A stretch of DNA of 64,000 nucleotides from Codonopsis lanceolata (GCA_013146195.2 CM028382.1:53412430-53476429), one strand, 5' to 3'. Shown: positions 10,452 to 20,745, counted from the first letter of the stretch. The notes: generated from the letters alone by a model not told the origin. Numbers and translations are program-made.

Positions 10452-11220
10452 AATCTGGGGCTAGACAATGAAATCAAAAGAAGTCAGAATCGGCAACTAC
10501 CTGCAAGGCTCTAAAAGAACACCACCCTTGAATCCCTTCAAAAAGTTCGTGGACATGCTTACCTGGTCCTATAAAGATATGTTGGGGATAGATCCAGCCA
10601 TAGTCGAACACCGGATCCCCATATGTCTGGATGCTCGACCAATCAGACAATAGCTCCGCCAGATTAAACCGGAATGGTCGCTACAAGTTAAAAAAAAAAA
10701 AAAAAAGCATGAAACAGCCACACGTCAACTTCATTCGGGTAAAAAAAAGAAAAAAGAATAAAATACAAAAAAAAAAAGAAGAGAAGAAGTAGTAAAAAAA
10801 CAAAACAAAACAAAACAAAAAGAAAAAAAAAGAAAGAAAAATACCCGATCTGGCTGTCCAATATAGTGTTCATTCCCAAGCCCAACAGTTTTTTTCATCA
10901 ATGGCATGTTGGGTTATAGTCAAATCAAAGGCAGCAGGAGACCATGAAAAGACCCCATTCACCACCCCTTGGGGAACCTACTGCTATCATGTCATGCCGT
11001 CTGGGCTAAAAAATGATTGGGGCTACTTATCAAAGGCTGCTACCCCTCTCTTCCACGATGTGCCGTATATTGTCGAAAGAGATCCGGTCAGGAGATGTCG
11101 TACTCCCCACAAGCTAGGAAAGAAGACCTTGTTCAGCCCTCCAATCTCAATGAGCTTAAAAGGTATTATGTTTGAGACACTCTATCCAACAAGTGCTTCC
11201 CTCTCCAACCCGCTAGGCTG
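10452..11220 (+). pseudogene. Tat-like Ty3/gypsy reverse transcriptase, internally deleted
   Basis: Two pieces of a Ty3/gypsy RT lie on the plus strand. The first (10468-10690) reads FVDMLTWSYKDMLGIDPAIV, then an AxPxRQ-like motif, then a stop, then KPEWSL. The second (10901-11100) reads HEKTPFTTPWGTYCYHVMPS and GLKN. Between them is an A-rich low-complexity insert (10688-10840), and the YVDD catalytic region is missing. This protein would copy element RNA into DNA. The motif order and the downstream 3' region are those of the plant Tat/Ogre-type gypsy group. It is clearly dead. Confidence 0.8.
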
Positions 11221-11409
11221 AAAACCCGAAAGGGCGGCCTAGGCAAAAGTTAGGGCATATAAAAAATATATATACAAAAAAAAAGGAGAAATAAGGGCTC
11301 GCTAGGCTGAAAACCCGAAAGAGCGGCCTAGGCAAAAATTAGAGCACACAAAAAAATATATATATATAATAAAGGCTCGCTAGGTTGAAAACCCAAAAGG
11401 GCAGCCTAG
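11213..11409 (+). other. Three tandem 30-nt hairpins with GAAA-type loops
   Basis: Three copies, at 11213-11242, 11302-11331 and 11380-11409, each have an 8-bp outer stem (CUAGGCUG/CGGCCUAG, or CUAGGUUG/CAGCCUAG in the third), a bulge of AAAA, then an inner CCC-GAAA-GGG stem-loop. The third copy changes both sides of the outer stem yet keeps pairing. They lie just after the gypsy RT remnant, separated by AU-rich linkers. This sequence motif is common in the 3' part of plant Tat-like elements; the folded structure is my reading. Confidence 0.65.
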
Positions 11410-12237
11410 GCAAAAGTTAGAGCCAAATAAAAATATATATATCAGGAGAATAAGGAGAGGGAAGGCACTCTTTGAAACCTCGACATCTTACCTCCAGTCC
11501 TCAGCATGCAAATGGGCTTGACTGACAGAAGAAGAAGAAAAACCACGACATAAGCTCGTAATAAAACACTAAAATATAATATTACAGGTCCTAAGGTGCA
11601 ACTTAGGAATAATTGCTAAAGACATTTAGGTTATACATTAATTGCCTGTACATATCTATTATTGCCTGTACCCCCTTGTTTCCCCCAAAACTATCCTTCA
11701 TTTGCAGCTTAAGCCCCGGAGCAGTCCATTAGTGTTTGCGGCGTTCGCCCGGCCGGTCCCATATACTTCTTCCGCAGAGCACAGAAAAAGACTCAGTCTC
11801 ATCAAAATGAGAAGCACCAGAAGTATCCTCGCCCTATCCATCATCTGCGTTGCCACTGTCCTGAAGCAGCCAGACGACTTGGATTCCGACCATTCATCGC
11901 TGCCCTGTCTGATTTCGAAGGAAAATGCAGGGAATATGAGAACAGCCTTATGCCAAATATAACCCTGCAACAATTATATGGCCAAGGAGGTATCTGCCTT
12001 TTCTTTTTCCCGCATATACTCATACTCATTAAAAAAAAAAGGAAAGCCTATTCGAGCCCGAAGATATATTCCTTTAAAATCCATTTTGGGGATACAACGT
12101 GCCATTACCCGTTAGGTCGGTATAGCTTTGCTTTGTGGGTGCGTCTTGAGTCTGCATGTGTTTATTTATTTTGCATCATATAAATTATATTACATTGTAA
12201 ATATTTGTACAGGTTTTCAAAAAAAACAAAACAAAAC

Positions 12238-12268
<31 letters not shown>

Positions 12269-14218
12269 CAAACAAACAAACAAACAAAAACAAAAACAAA
12301 AATATATGTATTATTTTGCATCTAGATAAATGTTTTTGCATTATAGGCATTATAAAAAATGCATTTTGCATTTTAAAGATATATACTACATTTTGCATTG
12401 TTGCATGCATGATAAAATAGGAAAATATCCATGCATCATGTTAATAGGCATCCTATAATTTTTAGGCATCACATTTACATTAAATAAAGTAGTACATACA
12501 TCATTTGCATTTATTATCCAATGAGCTACATTAGGAGTGTGCTAAAAAGAAAATAAAATGTCACCAACCATGAAAATAAATATCCTCATGGCATTCACTA
12601 TGTCCCTGCAGCATAAGCATACATCATTTAGCCCCATTTGCATTTGTAATATAAATCATGCATAATAAGGTCAAATAGTGACCATTAGTTCAATCATGCA
12701 TCGTAAAAATAAATTAAATAAATTTTATGCATCATTACGTAATTGCATCATTTAGACATAAATAGGACATGCATATGCATCATTAATAAAGTCAGGAATG
12801 CTTCAAAATTGCCAAACAATGCCAAAATCTAGCAGATCAGAAGTATATCCTGACGGAAAAAAAAAACAAAACAAAACAAAAAACAAAAAAGAGGTAATAA
12901 GCATGCAAATAAAGAAAGTGGCAGGCATGCAGAATAAAAAAAAACAAACAAACAAAAACAACAAAAACAAAAACAAAAAAAAAAACAAAAAAAAAAACAA
13001 AATCGGGAGAGGGGAAAATGCATGTGCAAGAAAGAAATTTTCAGGTACATGCAACAAGAACAAATGCGACGGCAGAAGAAGAAATTTTCGGCTGAAGCTG
13101 AAAGATGGAGCAAAGAAAGAAAACAGCAGCAAAGAAAAGATGATTCCAGCTGATACCAAGAGATGTTGTAGCAAGGAAAAGAAGCTTCTGACCAAGGTGA
13201 GAAGGAGCAGTAAAGAAGATGCAGCAACATCAAGAAAAATTTTCCAGCTAAAGCCGAAAACAAAGCGGGAAAAGATTTTCCAGCGAGGAGCAGATAAAAA
13301 GAAAAATCAAAGAAGTGCAACAACGAATAGCGTAAAGCAGCAAGCAACAACAAAGCAACATCTGCAGCAATTTGTTGCATGGACACGACAAAGGTAAAGG
13401 AAAGGAAGGTATTTTCCTTTTTAACAGTGCATTTGTTTGATATTTGGAAACTTTCCTTTAAAGAAGGATTGATAGGGAATGGTTTTGTTCTCCGTTGAAG
13501 GCTGAGTTCCTGAGGAGGCAATACAGTCTATGCATTTTGGCTATGTGGGAAACTTTCCTTTAAGGGGTACACGACCTCGGATTTATAGGGAAAGGTCTTG
13601 TTCTCGGTAGAGGTGAGTTCCTAGGAAACAATTCACTATAGCCACAATGCGAACTACGTTTGGTCGATTCCTTGGTTAAGGATACGTAGACAGTCTATCA
13701 CGGTAGACGCGACCCTCACAACACATATTTACCCTTGTAATACTCATTTGATAAAGCTTTGCCACACTTGCTAATTTAGTATTGCCGCACTTGCACCACA
13801 ACACTTACACCGCCACATTTAGTCCACGGTGAGTGAACTACGTCTCGGTCGATTCCTTGTTTAAGGATCGTAGGGCGACCTATCACGGTGGCGATTATAG
13901 TTTAGGTTTTGGCTTGAACTATGTTTGGTCCGAGTTCTTTTATTAAGGGATACGTAGGCAGCCTACACTAGTAGGTCCGACCATCAGAGCACTTTAAATT
14001 CATATCTGCTTAAAAATTACGATAACTTGCTATAACCGACTAAAATTGTCCAGGTTATGGAGTTTGGTCTGTGTTATATACTGTTGCATTATAACTACTA
14101 CTGTTGCATCTCATCCCCACTCTATAATTAAGCGAAATTGGAGAGTCTATTGTTCATCAACGATGTTCGTCTACTCGAGTAAGCCTTGGGTTACCGTAGA
14201 CTCCATCGTTGAGGGCTC
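11410..14218 (+). other. Tat-like element 3' non-coding region
   Basis: Long region between RT and LTR with no credible ORF. It contains pentanucleotide runs of CAAAA type (12215-12300 and 12858-13000), a stretch rich in TGCAT (12310-12830), and a purine-rich stretch (13000-13390) whose lysine-rich frames are compositional. Two related blocks near 13440 and 13545 share GGGAAACTTTCCTTTAA-like and TGAGTTCCT motifs. Three copies of the GGATACGTAGGCAG motif follow, which is widespread near the 3' end of plant Tat/Ogre-group gypsy elements. No env-like domain was recognised. Confidence 0.6.
13654..13957 (+). other. Three CUACGU...ACGUAG hairpins
   Basis: At 13654-13689, 13838-13873 and 13919-13957, a CTACG(T) is closed by (A)CGTAG, with an inner stem TTCCTT/AAGGA (TTCTTT/AAGGGA in the third copy). 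The third copy changes the outer stem to CTATGT against ACGTAG, which still pairs through a U-G wobble. Each is followed by GGGCGACC, GCAGCC or similar. They lie 260-560 bp upstream of the LTR. Confidence 0.6.
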
Positions 14219-15940
14219 TATAGAGACACCAATTTCGTACCCCCTATATGTGACATGACATAAAATATCAAAAAGCTGTTGAAACATTAACAAATGTCAA
14301 GTTCTGAGGGTTGAAAATGCAAAAGGAAAAAGTAGGATGCATGAGCGATTGAAAAAGTGCAAAAAATTGAAAGTTGTAAAAGAAGCTTGGTGCCGCACCA
14401 TGCTTGCTTTGCGCTCTCTCGGATGGAAATTGTACAAGTCTCGAAGCAGGTACAAGCGGCTGATGCATGGGAAAGAAACTCAGAAATTCGAGCCGTGTCC
14501 TCATCTCCCACTATAAATAGAGAGCCCGGGCTCCCGGTTTCATTCGCTCATTTCCTCGCGATTTTTTGCGGCTTCTGCCGTTCTTAAATCAATATTAGTA
14601 CGAGAGGTGCGAGATAGGTGAGTGGAAGCCCCAGAGTCTCAAACCCCGTCCAAACTCTTCCAAAATAAAACCCATAGGTTATAAGTGATCCCTAGCCTAG
14701 GCTGTTAGGTATCCACCTCATTTCCCAGGTCCAAAATCCCAAGTAGTACTCTGCGTCCGAGTAACAGTGAAAAACACCCTATAAGTTATTCGCCCAACCA
14801 AAAGGCCTAAACCACAAAAATTAAGCCGTTATTACGCCGACCAAATAAACCAAAACTACCACATATAAGCCGTCACTCTGCCCAAATCAAAACAACAAAC
14901 ACACAACAAACAACAAAAGACTCCCTCTCACGAAGGGCAGGCGAGCACAGCCGCTCTAAAAGGTAAAACCTTTAAGAGTGTCGTTTATTTTTATTTATTT
15001 ATATTTTCTGTCTTTTATTTATTTTTAAAAAGTTGTTATTTAAATCCGGCGCAATGTATCCCATATAAGCCGTTGTGCTGCCCGGATTAGAATAGGAAAT
15101 ATTATGTAAAAGAGCCGTTATAATGGCCAAATATTCTTAAATGTGTCTATAATTATTGGAAGGAAGCAGTTGCGAGTCCTAAATAATGTAGCCACGAATG
15201 TATTTGTTTAAATTTCCTGTCATTTTAATACCTTATTTATTTGCGAGATAAATATGACAATAAGCATACTTCAACCAAAACCATTTCGAGACCGAAAGGA
15301 GCTAGTTGGGTGCCTAACACCTTCCCAACTCGTAACTTAGCCTCAGAACCCGTTTTATTTTTCTCTGGTTTATTTTTATTTTCTTTGGTTTTGCTTTATT
15401 TGCCTTAAAATAAAGATGGCAACTCTAAAACTTTCAGATTCAGTGGGGCCTCGCAACATTCCCTCTTTACACTTTCCCGTTCTCCCGAAAAAGGGAGATA
15501 TGAGAATGGAGGAGATGCATTCCATATCACTGGTATCCCTAAACAAGGGATAACTTGATGCGGAAACCCAAAGCTCTCATAAATCTGAATGGGCCATAAG
15601 GCTATTTTTAATAAATCCATAGTGGGCGTCGCAATATCCTTTTGCACTTTCCGTTTTCCCTAAAAGGAAAATGGGAATGAAAAGGGTAATGCATTCCCAT
15701 ATCACGGTATCCCTAAAAAGGGATAACTTGATGTGGGAAACCATAAGTTCCCATATTGGATACAAAATCCACTCAAGGCAAGCAGAGGCACATTCAAGCG
15801 TGCTAACATGGTCCTCTCGCACTTTTGATTTCGTCTTCCCTAAACAAGGGAGGGTGGAGCGAGCGGTGATGTCCCGCATCCTGCGCACGGCGCACCTATC
15901 CAGGGCGCGGCGAGGAACACCAGGGAACCTCGCACCTACA
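14219..15940 (+). repeat. Tat-like gypsy LTR
   Basis: Starts near TATAGAGACACCAATTTCG, which corresponds to TGTAGACACCCCAATTTCG at the edge of the solo LTR 39089-40864 (opposite strand). It ends at CGCACCTACA, matching the other copy's end GGAACCCACA. A TATA box (CTATAAATAGAG) lies at 14512-14523. The region 15410-15860 holds tandem units with short hairpins. Its position after the GGATACGTAGGCAG repeats fits a 3' LTR. The 5' LTR and most internal sequence are missing. Confidence 0.75.
15481..15853 (+). other. Five short hairpins in the LTR tandem region
   Basis: Self-complementary elements lie at 15481-15498 (TCTCCC/GGGAGA), 15534-15552 (TATCCCT/AGGGATA), 15654-15671 (TTTTCC/GGAAAA), 15708-15725 (TATCCC/GGGATA) and 15835-15853 (CTTCCCT/AGGGAGG). 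All have A-rich loops. Stem sequences differ between units but pairing is kept. Counterparts exist in the opposite-strand LTR at 39181, 39363, 39487 and 39544. Confidence 0.6.
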
Positions 15941-16434
15941 GCGAGTACAATAGCAACGCAAATAGAACAGTCGGGTAGAGCCCTGCTCGCCCGGGCACAC
16001 ATCAGCTGGGAAACACCGAAGACTTGCTCTCCATGACAAGTCAAAGGTTACCATGTATAGGCAGAACACTTGTCTTATTTGCTCCTTCATCTACACGGCC
16101 AGCCGCCTGTCACGCCTAAAATCAAGGGATTCTCCCCTTGATTGATTGGATGACTATGGGCGAATCTAAGCAGATTCAATCACATCAGGGCCTATAAATG
16201 CCTCTTCATCATCGTTAACAAGGTACACACACTTTCTTGAGTCTCGATACTCTGTCGAATTGCTTTCAAGCTCACACACGAGACTTACTCTCATGCCGGA
16301 GGGGTTTCGCGAGACCTTGCCTTGCACTTCCACTCAGGTGTTCTTGTGTTCTTAACGAGGCTCAGAAATACGATCCAAAGCCCAGATATCCTACCTAACT
16401 CAAGGACGGCCCAAGCTGTGTTTTTGCCACATCA
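15941..16434 (+). repeat. LTR fragment (family B), plus orientation
   Basis: Has a TATA motif (CCTATAAATGCC, about 16190), the block CTCATGCCGGAGGGGTTTC, and ends TTTTGCCACATCA directly before repeat B. The last 155 bp are the inverted counterpart of 7776-7930. The left edge was not determined; it abuts the end of the Tat-like LTR. Confidence 0.6.
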
Positions 16435-17442
16435 CATGGACTGTGATCGGGAGGAGCGAGAAAGAGAGGGTGGATAGAGAGAGAGAGAGAAAAAAAAAAT
16501 AGATGGACATGATTTACTACATATTAAAATGTGAGATGTATATTATATTCAATAGCAATTATAATAAAGTTGAATCGATTATTCACCAAATCCAGATAAT
16601 AAAAAAATGAATAAATAGAATAGAAAATAGAGAAAAAACTGAAGGATTTAACAAAGATCCTTATGTAGTTTCAACAGAGGTGATATCGGAGAGAAGACAG
16701 CATGTAAAAAGTGGTTTGTGATTTCAAGTAAATTATGGCACCCGATTTTTACTAAATACATATAGATGATTAAATCTTATGAATCAATAGTCAACCTATT
16801 TTGGATTGACAAAATCCGAATCTAGGGCCAATTCATTTGGTACATATGTTATGTTAGTATGAGGTTTATATCAAGGGAAAATTCATTTGGTACATATGTT
16901 AGGGACAAAAACTTGTGTAATACGGTCTTACATATATTTTTAATTTGTAAGACGAATCCTATTTACCTGACTCGTCGTGTATTGGTAGGTTGAGTTGTGA
17001 GAGAGTGAGGTTCCGTCTTACGAATTAAGATTCGTAAAACGGTCTTATAGAAGACTTTCTCTATATTAAGTTAGTATGAGGATTTTTCAATAAAATGGTT
17101 GTAAACTTGCACCTTATTTTAAAACATTTATTTTTCTAAAATATTCTTACTTTTAATTATTTAAATTTTAGAAGGTTTGATGACTATCATTATTTCATTT
17201 TTAAGTCTACCATGAGGAAAAAAAGGAAAAAAATTATCTAAATAATCATCATACTATCCGTAAGTAACCGATTTGATCAACCACATTACAATATTACAAA
17301 TGTAACCAATGTAATTATTGATTGGGTGCGATGTGGTCCTTGCTGTCAATGCCCCCATCAAATTTTGTAACGAACCTATTGATGTGGATTAACGGAATGA
17401 CTGTACGAAGGATATTTTTGTATTTCAATTGCACCCCTATCT
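16435..17442. repeat. Repeat B (direct copy of 8931-10204)
   Basis: Same order of motifs as repeat A, without the 264-bp insertion. Unlike A it runs on through the whole foldback MITE. Differences from A are few per line. Confidence 0.85.
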
Positions 17443-17690
17443 TCCACGAACATTTTCCTTCAATTCCACCTTTTTGGGTGCAATTGAAAGACAAAAATAC
17501 CCTCGTTCAATCCCTCCGTTAATCAATGTCATCAGGTGCATTACAAAACTGGATATGACATTAACGATAAAGACCACATTGCACTCAATTACTGAGTACG
17601 TTGGTGACATATGAGATATTGTAATCTGGTGGGTTAAATTGATTACCTACAAATAGTACGATGATTATCTAGATAATTTTCCCGCAAAAA
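17215..17690. mobile_element. Foldback MITE with long inverted arms
   Basis: The left arm (AAATTATCTAAATAATCATC, then CAACCACATTACAATATTAC, then GATGTGGATTAACGGA) is mirrored by the right arm up to GATGATTATCTAGATAATTT. The arms meet in CAATTGCACCCCTATC...GGGTGCAATTG. Total about 475 bp with arms of about 200 bp and no coding sequence. Edges resemble GAGGAAA...TTTCC, with an A-rich flank that hides the TSD; a Mutator-like origin is possible. Confidence 0.7.
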
Positions 17691-17769
17691 TATAATGCCT
17701 ACATATCTTTTCTTTACATTCTTACTTTGGGTGAAGATGAATTATGCATTACGAAAACATAAATTAGTA

Positions 17770-18034
17770 CCCCCTCCGTTTAGAAACTATCCCCCCTTTT
17801 TTTTTTTCATTTTTCGTCCATTCTAAAATAATTGTCCCCTTTCAAAAAAAATTCTTTTTAGGACAACACTTTTACCTCTTTACGCGTACTTTTTCTACCT
17901 ACTTTAATTAAGGCCACATAATCAAAAGCATTAAAGGAAATCACACATTTCCCAAATATTTACAATATAGTCAATTATTTTTTCGTAAACGTTGTGCCGT
18001 GTCAAAGAAGACGATAATTTGAAAATAGAGAGAG
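17770..18034. mobile_element. Stowaway-like MITE with TA duplication
   Basis: Starts CCCCCTCCGTTTAGAAAC and ends GATAATTTGAAAATAGAGAG, flanked by TA on both sides. The same locus without the insertion is present at 18290-18312 (ATTAGTACAACAAATATG), which confirms the boundaries. It belongs to the Tc1/Mariner-type MITE group and has no ORF. Confidence 0.85.
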
Positions 18035-18061
18035 TACAACAAATATGAAGTTAAAAAAACA

Positions 18062-18330
18062 TTTGGGATATTTTAATTGCACATATGAGCCATTGACGGC
18101 AAGGACCACATTGCACCCAATTACTGAGAACATTGGTCACATTTGGGATATTATAATGTGGTTGGTCAAATTGGTTATCTACAAATAGTACGATAGTTAT
18201 TTGAATAATATTTCCTCAAAAAAAAAATAATGTCTACATATTTTTTCTTTAAATTCTACTTTGGGTGAAGATGAATTATGCATTACGAAAACATCAATTA
18301 GTACAACAAATATGGAGTTAAAAAAACAAT
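18062..18330. repeat. Second right half of the foldback MITE plus its flank
   Basis: Repeats the right arm and flank of 17560-17769 plus 18035-18057 (AAGGACCACATTGCACCCAA, ACTTTGGGTGAAGATGAATT). It starts at the MITE centre and carries the empty site for the Stowaway insertion. Confidence 0.75.
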
Positions 18331-18726
18331 AATTATGTGGTGATGGGAGGAGTCGCTAAAAAGATACTTATTCCATGTAAAAATGTGACGAATAAATATA
18401 ACAATAAGTTCAAAAATGGGCAAGGTGGGAAAATAAAATGTTGGAAGAAGCTTTAACGGAATATAAACTGTCCTCCAAGTTTTGTTTTGTTTTTTGAGAA
18501 TATATGAATATAATTTTAGAAAGACTAATGATGTGACATTCTATGTATTATTTTATTTTACATCTTTTGGACTCCACAATGAGTTAAAAAGTGATACCAA
18601 CTAGATGACACTAAAATGCCACTTCATTTTGTACACAAAATTTGGTAATTATAAGGTGGTTTTAGCATTGTTCTTTTAGAAAAGGGAGTTAAGGGAGATA
18701 CTTTAATTTCCCACGTGAAACTTTAA

Positions 18727-18728
<2 letters not shown>
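18331..18728. other. AT-rich stretch, nothing recognised
   Basis: No ORF, terminal repeat or RNA gene is visible. Confidence 0.6.

Positions 18729-18790
<62 letters not shown>
18729..18790. repeat. Palindromic (ATA)n/(TTA)n microsatellite
   Basis: About 30 bp of AAT repeats switch directly into about 30 bp of ATT repeats, forming a perfect inverted repeat of about 60 bp. Confidence 0.9.
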
Positions 18791-18884
18791 TTCTAGTTTT
18801 TAGCAATTTCACCCAATCAAACGAGATTTTAAGGTTTATATTGTATTTACTATTCAACCATCTAGTGAGAGTCTCCATTAGTTG

Positions 18885-19385
18885 GGGTTGGAATTGGATT
18901 TTCTTGTTTAATCTACCAAAAGAAAAGAAAGTGAGGGGGGGGGGATACCTTTTAAAAACCAATTGTTGCGGTTTCAAGTAAATAATGTGTACTAAGTACC
19001 GCACCCGATTTTTACTTATTTTCTTGGGGGGGGGGTTGAAATTGTGTTTTCTTGTTTAATCCGCTGAAAGAAAGAGAGTTTCGAGGGGGGGGGCACCCTT
19101 TGAAAAGTGGTTGTTATGGTTTTAAGTAAATAACGTGTGCTCAATGCCGCACCCGGTTTTTACTTATTTTCTTCTTGGGGGATTGGCATTGTGTTTTATT
19201 GTTTTATACGCCGAGAGATGCTTAATCTGCAAAGAGAAAGAGAGTGGGGGAGGAGAGAGCCTGTGAAAAGTGGTGAGTGTGGTTTCAAGTAAAAAACGTG
19301 TGCTAAATACCGCACCCGGTTTTTACTTAATACGTAAGCTGATTAAATCTTCCAAATCAATGGTCAACCTACTTTGGATTGATAA
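18885..19385. repeat. Tandem array of three ~150-bp units
   Basis: Units share GAAAGAGAGT, a G-rich run, TTTCAAGTAAATAA, CGTGTGCT and TACCGCACCCGATTTTTACTTA. The same motifs occur singly in repeats A and B (about 9470-9560 and 16700-16770), including the following GATTAAATCTT and CAACCTA(C/T)TTTGGATTGA. This is one repeat family present as tandem and dispersed copies. Confidence 0.8.
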
Positions 19386-20208
19386 AATCTAAATCAAGGT
19401 TTGTTTCACTTGGTAGCCCTAAATGAAACTATTTAAGAAGCTAGGATTCTCTCATTTTGAATAGAGCACAGTCAGAACACCACCGCCCCCCCCCCTTGGG
19501 GCCGCGGCGGCTACGGTTTGTGTTTTTTCTTGGTGTCTCTCATATGGAAGTAAGATCATTGGATATACTTCCCTGGCCGTTTGGGTAGATTTCTCTCCGT
19601 ATCCCTTTTCAATTTTCTTATCTATATTCCTACGATATAAATTTATATATTAATGTTTTATTAAAATTATTGGAAATTAAGTTCCTGCGCTTCCCCACCT
19701 CCTACCATACTTAAATATTAGTTGTAGATCACAATCATAAACTTTAATTCTCACCATATCTATTGTTGAATTTGATTCATAAAAATGGAAAATGTAATTG
19801 TTTTTCTATATAAAAATTATGTTTCTTTCAAAATATTTATTTTTGGTAGATTCATGTGCTTTTCAATTAAAGTTAATTTTTCTATTTTCAGGCCGATCGA
19901 TCGTTATTCTTGAAGGCATTTCACATAAAGTAATTTATTTACTTTATAAGGTAATAAATGGGTAGGATACTAGTGTTAGAACAATGTTTTAAAGTTTGAT
20001 GCTTCTAATGCTATCTAACTTTTTTTTTTTGTAATCAATCTACAGTTACATGCAAGTTTCGTCTCCTTGCTGATTGGCATATAAAGTTAAGCCTGTCTAG
20101 GAGGAAGCAAGCAATGTTGGGTCTAATTGGTTGTTTGTCTGGATATCTCTCATCGTGTGAATTTATCACCCGATTGTTTTGTATTTGTTTTATCTATCTT
20201 TTTATGTA
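19386..20208. other. Unassigned; GC-rich patch at 19480-19530
   Basis: Contains a poly-C run, CTTGGGGCCGCGGCGGCTAC, and then AT-rich sequence. No ORF above background and no motif recognised. Confidence 0.5.
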
Positions 20209-20260
20209 CTAGTAAGGTTCACGTGCGTTGCACGTGGTGAACGCACGTGATGTTAATGGT
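20209..20260 (-). mobile_element. Helitron-type 3' terminus
   Basis: On the minus strand the sequence CACGTGCAACGCACGTG, a near-palindromic hairpin, is followed 7 nt later by CTAG and then T. This is the typical 3' end of plant Helitrons (hairpin, then CTRR inserted before T). The element would extend to higher coordinates; its 5' end and any helicase gene were not found. Confidence 0.55.
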
Positions 20261-20422
20261 TTGTTAAAAGTCATTTGCTAGTCCCTTCACTTTTATGCTT
20301 ACTTTTAATTCTTAGATTTTTTTTGTGTTTTAATCTTTATAGTTTTTTAGACTTATAAATTATGTTATTGTGATGATCGATTTTTCGATACTTCGTTTTG
20401 CAATCATTTATAATGTATGCTT

Positions 20423-20745
20423 CACAATTGAAATCTGCCAATATTTTGGGCATCGAAATGCAAAAAGCCATTGCCCAAATTTGGGCATCGCAATGCACAA
20501 TTAAAATCTGTCAAAAATTGGGTATCGAAATGCAAAAAGTCACTGCCCAAATTTGGGCATCGCAATGAAAACATTGGACATCACTATGCACAATTGAAAT
20601 CTGTCAAAATTTGGACATCGAAATGCAAAAATCCACTGCCCAAATTTGGGCATCGCAATGCATAATAGAAATCTGTTAAAATTTAGGCATCGAAATGAAA
20701 AAATCTCAGCTCAAATTTGGGGAGCGCAATGTGAAAATGAAATGC
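20423..20745. repeat. Minisatellite, four units of ~72-93 bp
   Basis: Units start at 20423, 20496, 20589 and 20660 with CACAATTGAAATCTG. They contain the half-repeats GGGCATCGAAATGCAAAAA and CCCAAATTTGGGCATCGCA. CCCAAATTTGGG is itself palindromic. The ORF across it is a by-product of the repeat. Confidence 0.85.

Noticed and set aside
10688..10885. 65-residue minus-strand ORF rich in Phe
   Set aside because: Translation of A-rich low-complexity sequence inserted in a gypsy RT remnant.
12798..13521. ORFs of 130-230 residues on both strands, lysine-rich or phenylalanine-rich
   Set aside because: They come from CAAAA-type repeats and purine-rich low complexity in a retrotransposon 3' region; no domain and no codon pattern.
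15418..15450. Primer-binding-site-like GGCAACTC after an LTR end at about 15410
   Set aside because: Both copies of this LTR extend a further 500 bp to a common CA end, and the solo copy has its TSD there, so this sequence is internal to the LTR.
8931..17442. Repeats A and B as the two LTRs of one element
   Set aside because: No primer-binding site follows A and no polypurine tract precedes B; A and B contain a MITE arm and lack TG/CA ends.
20423..20745. Regularly spaced repeats resembling a CRISPR array
   Set aside because: Units are contiguous minisatellite copies without unique spacers, in plant DNA without cas genes.
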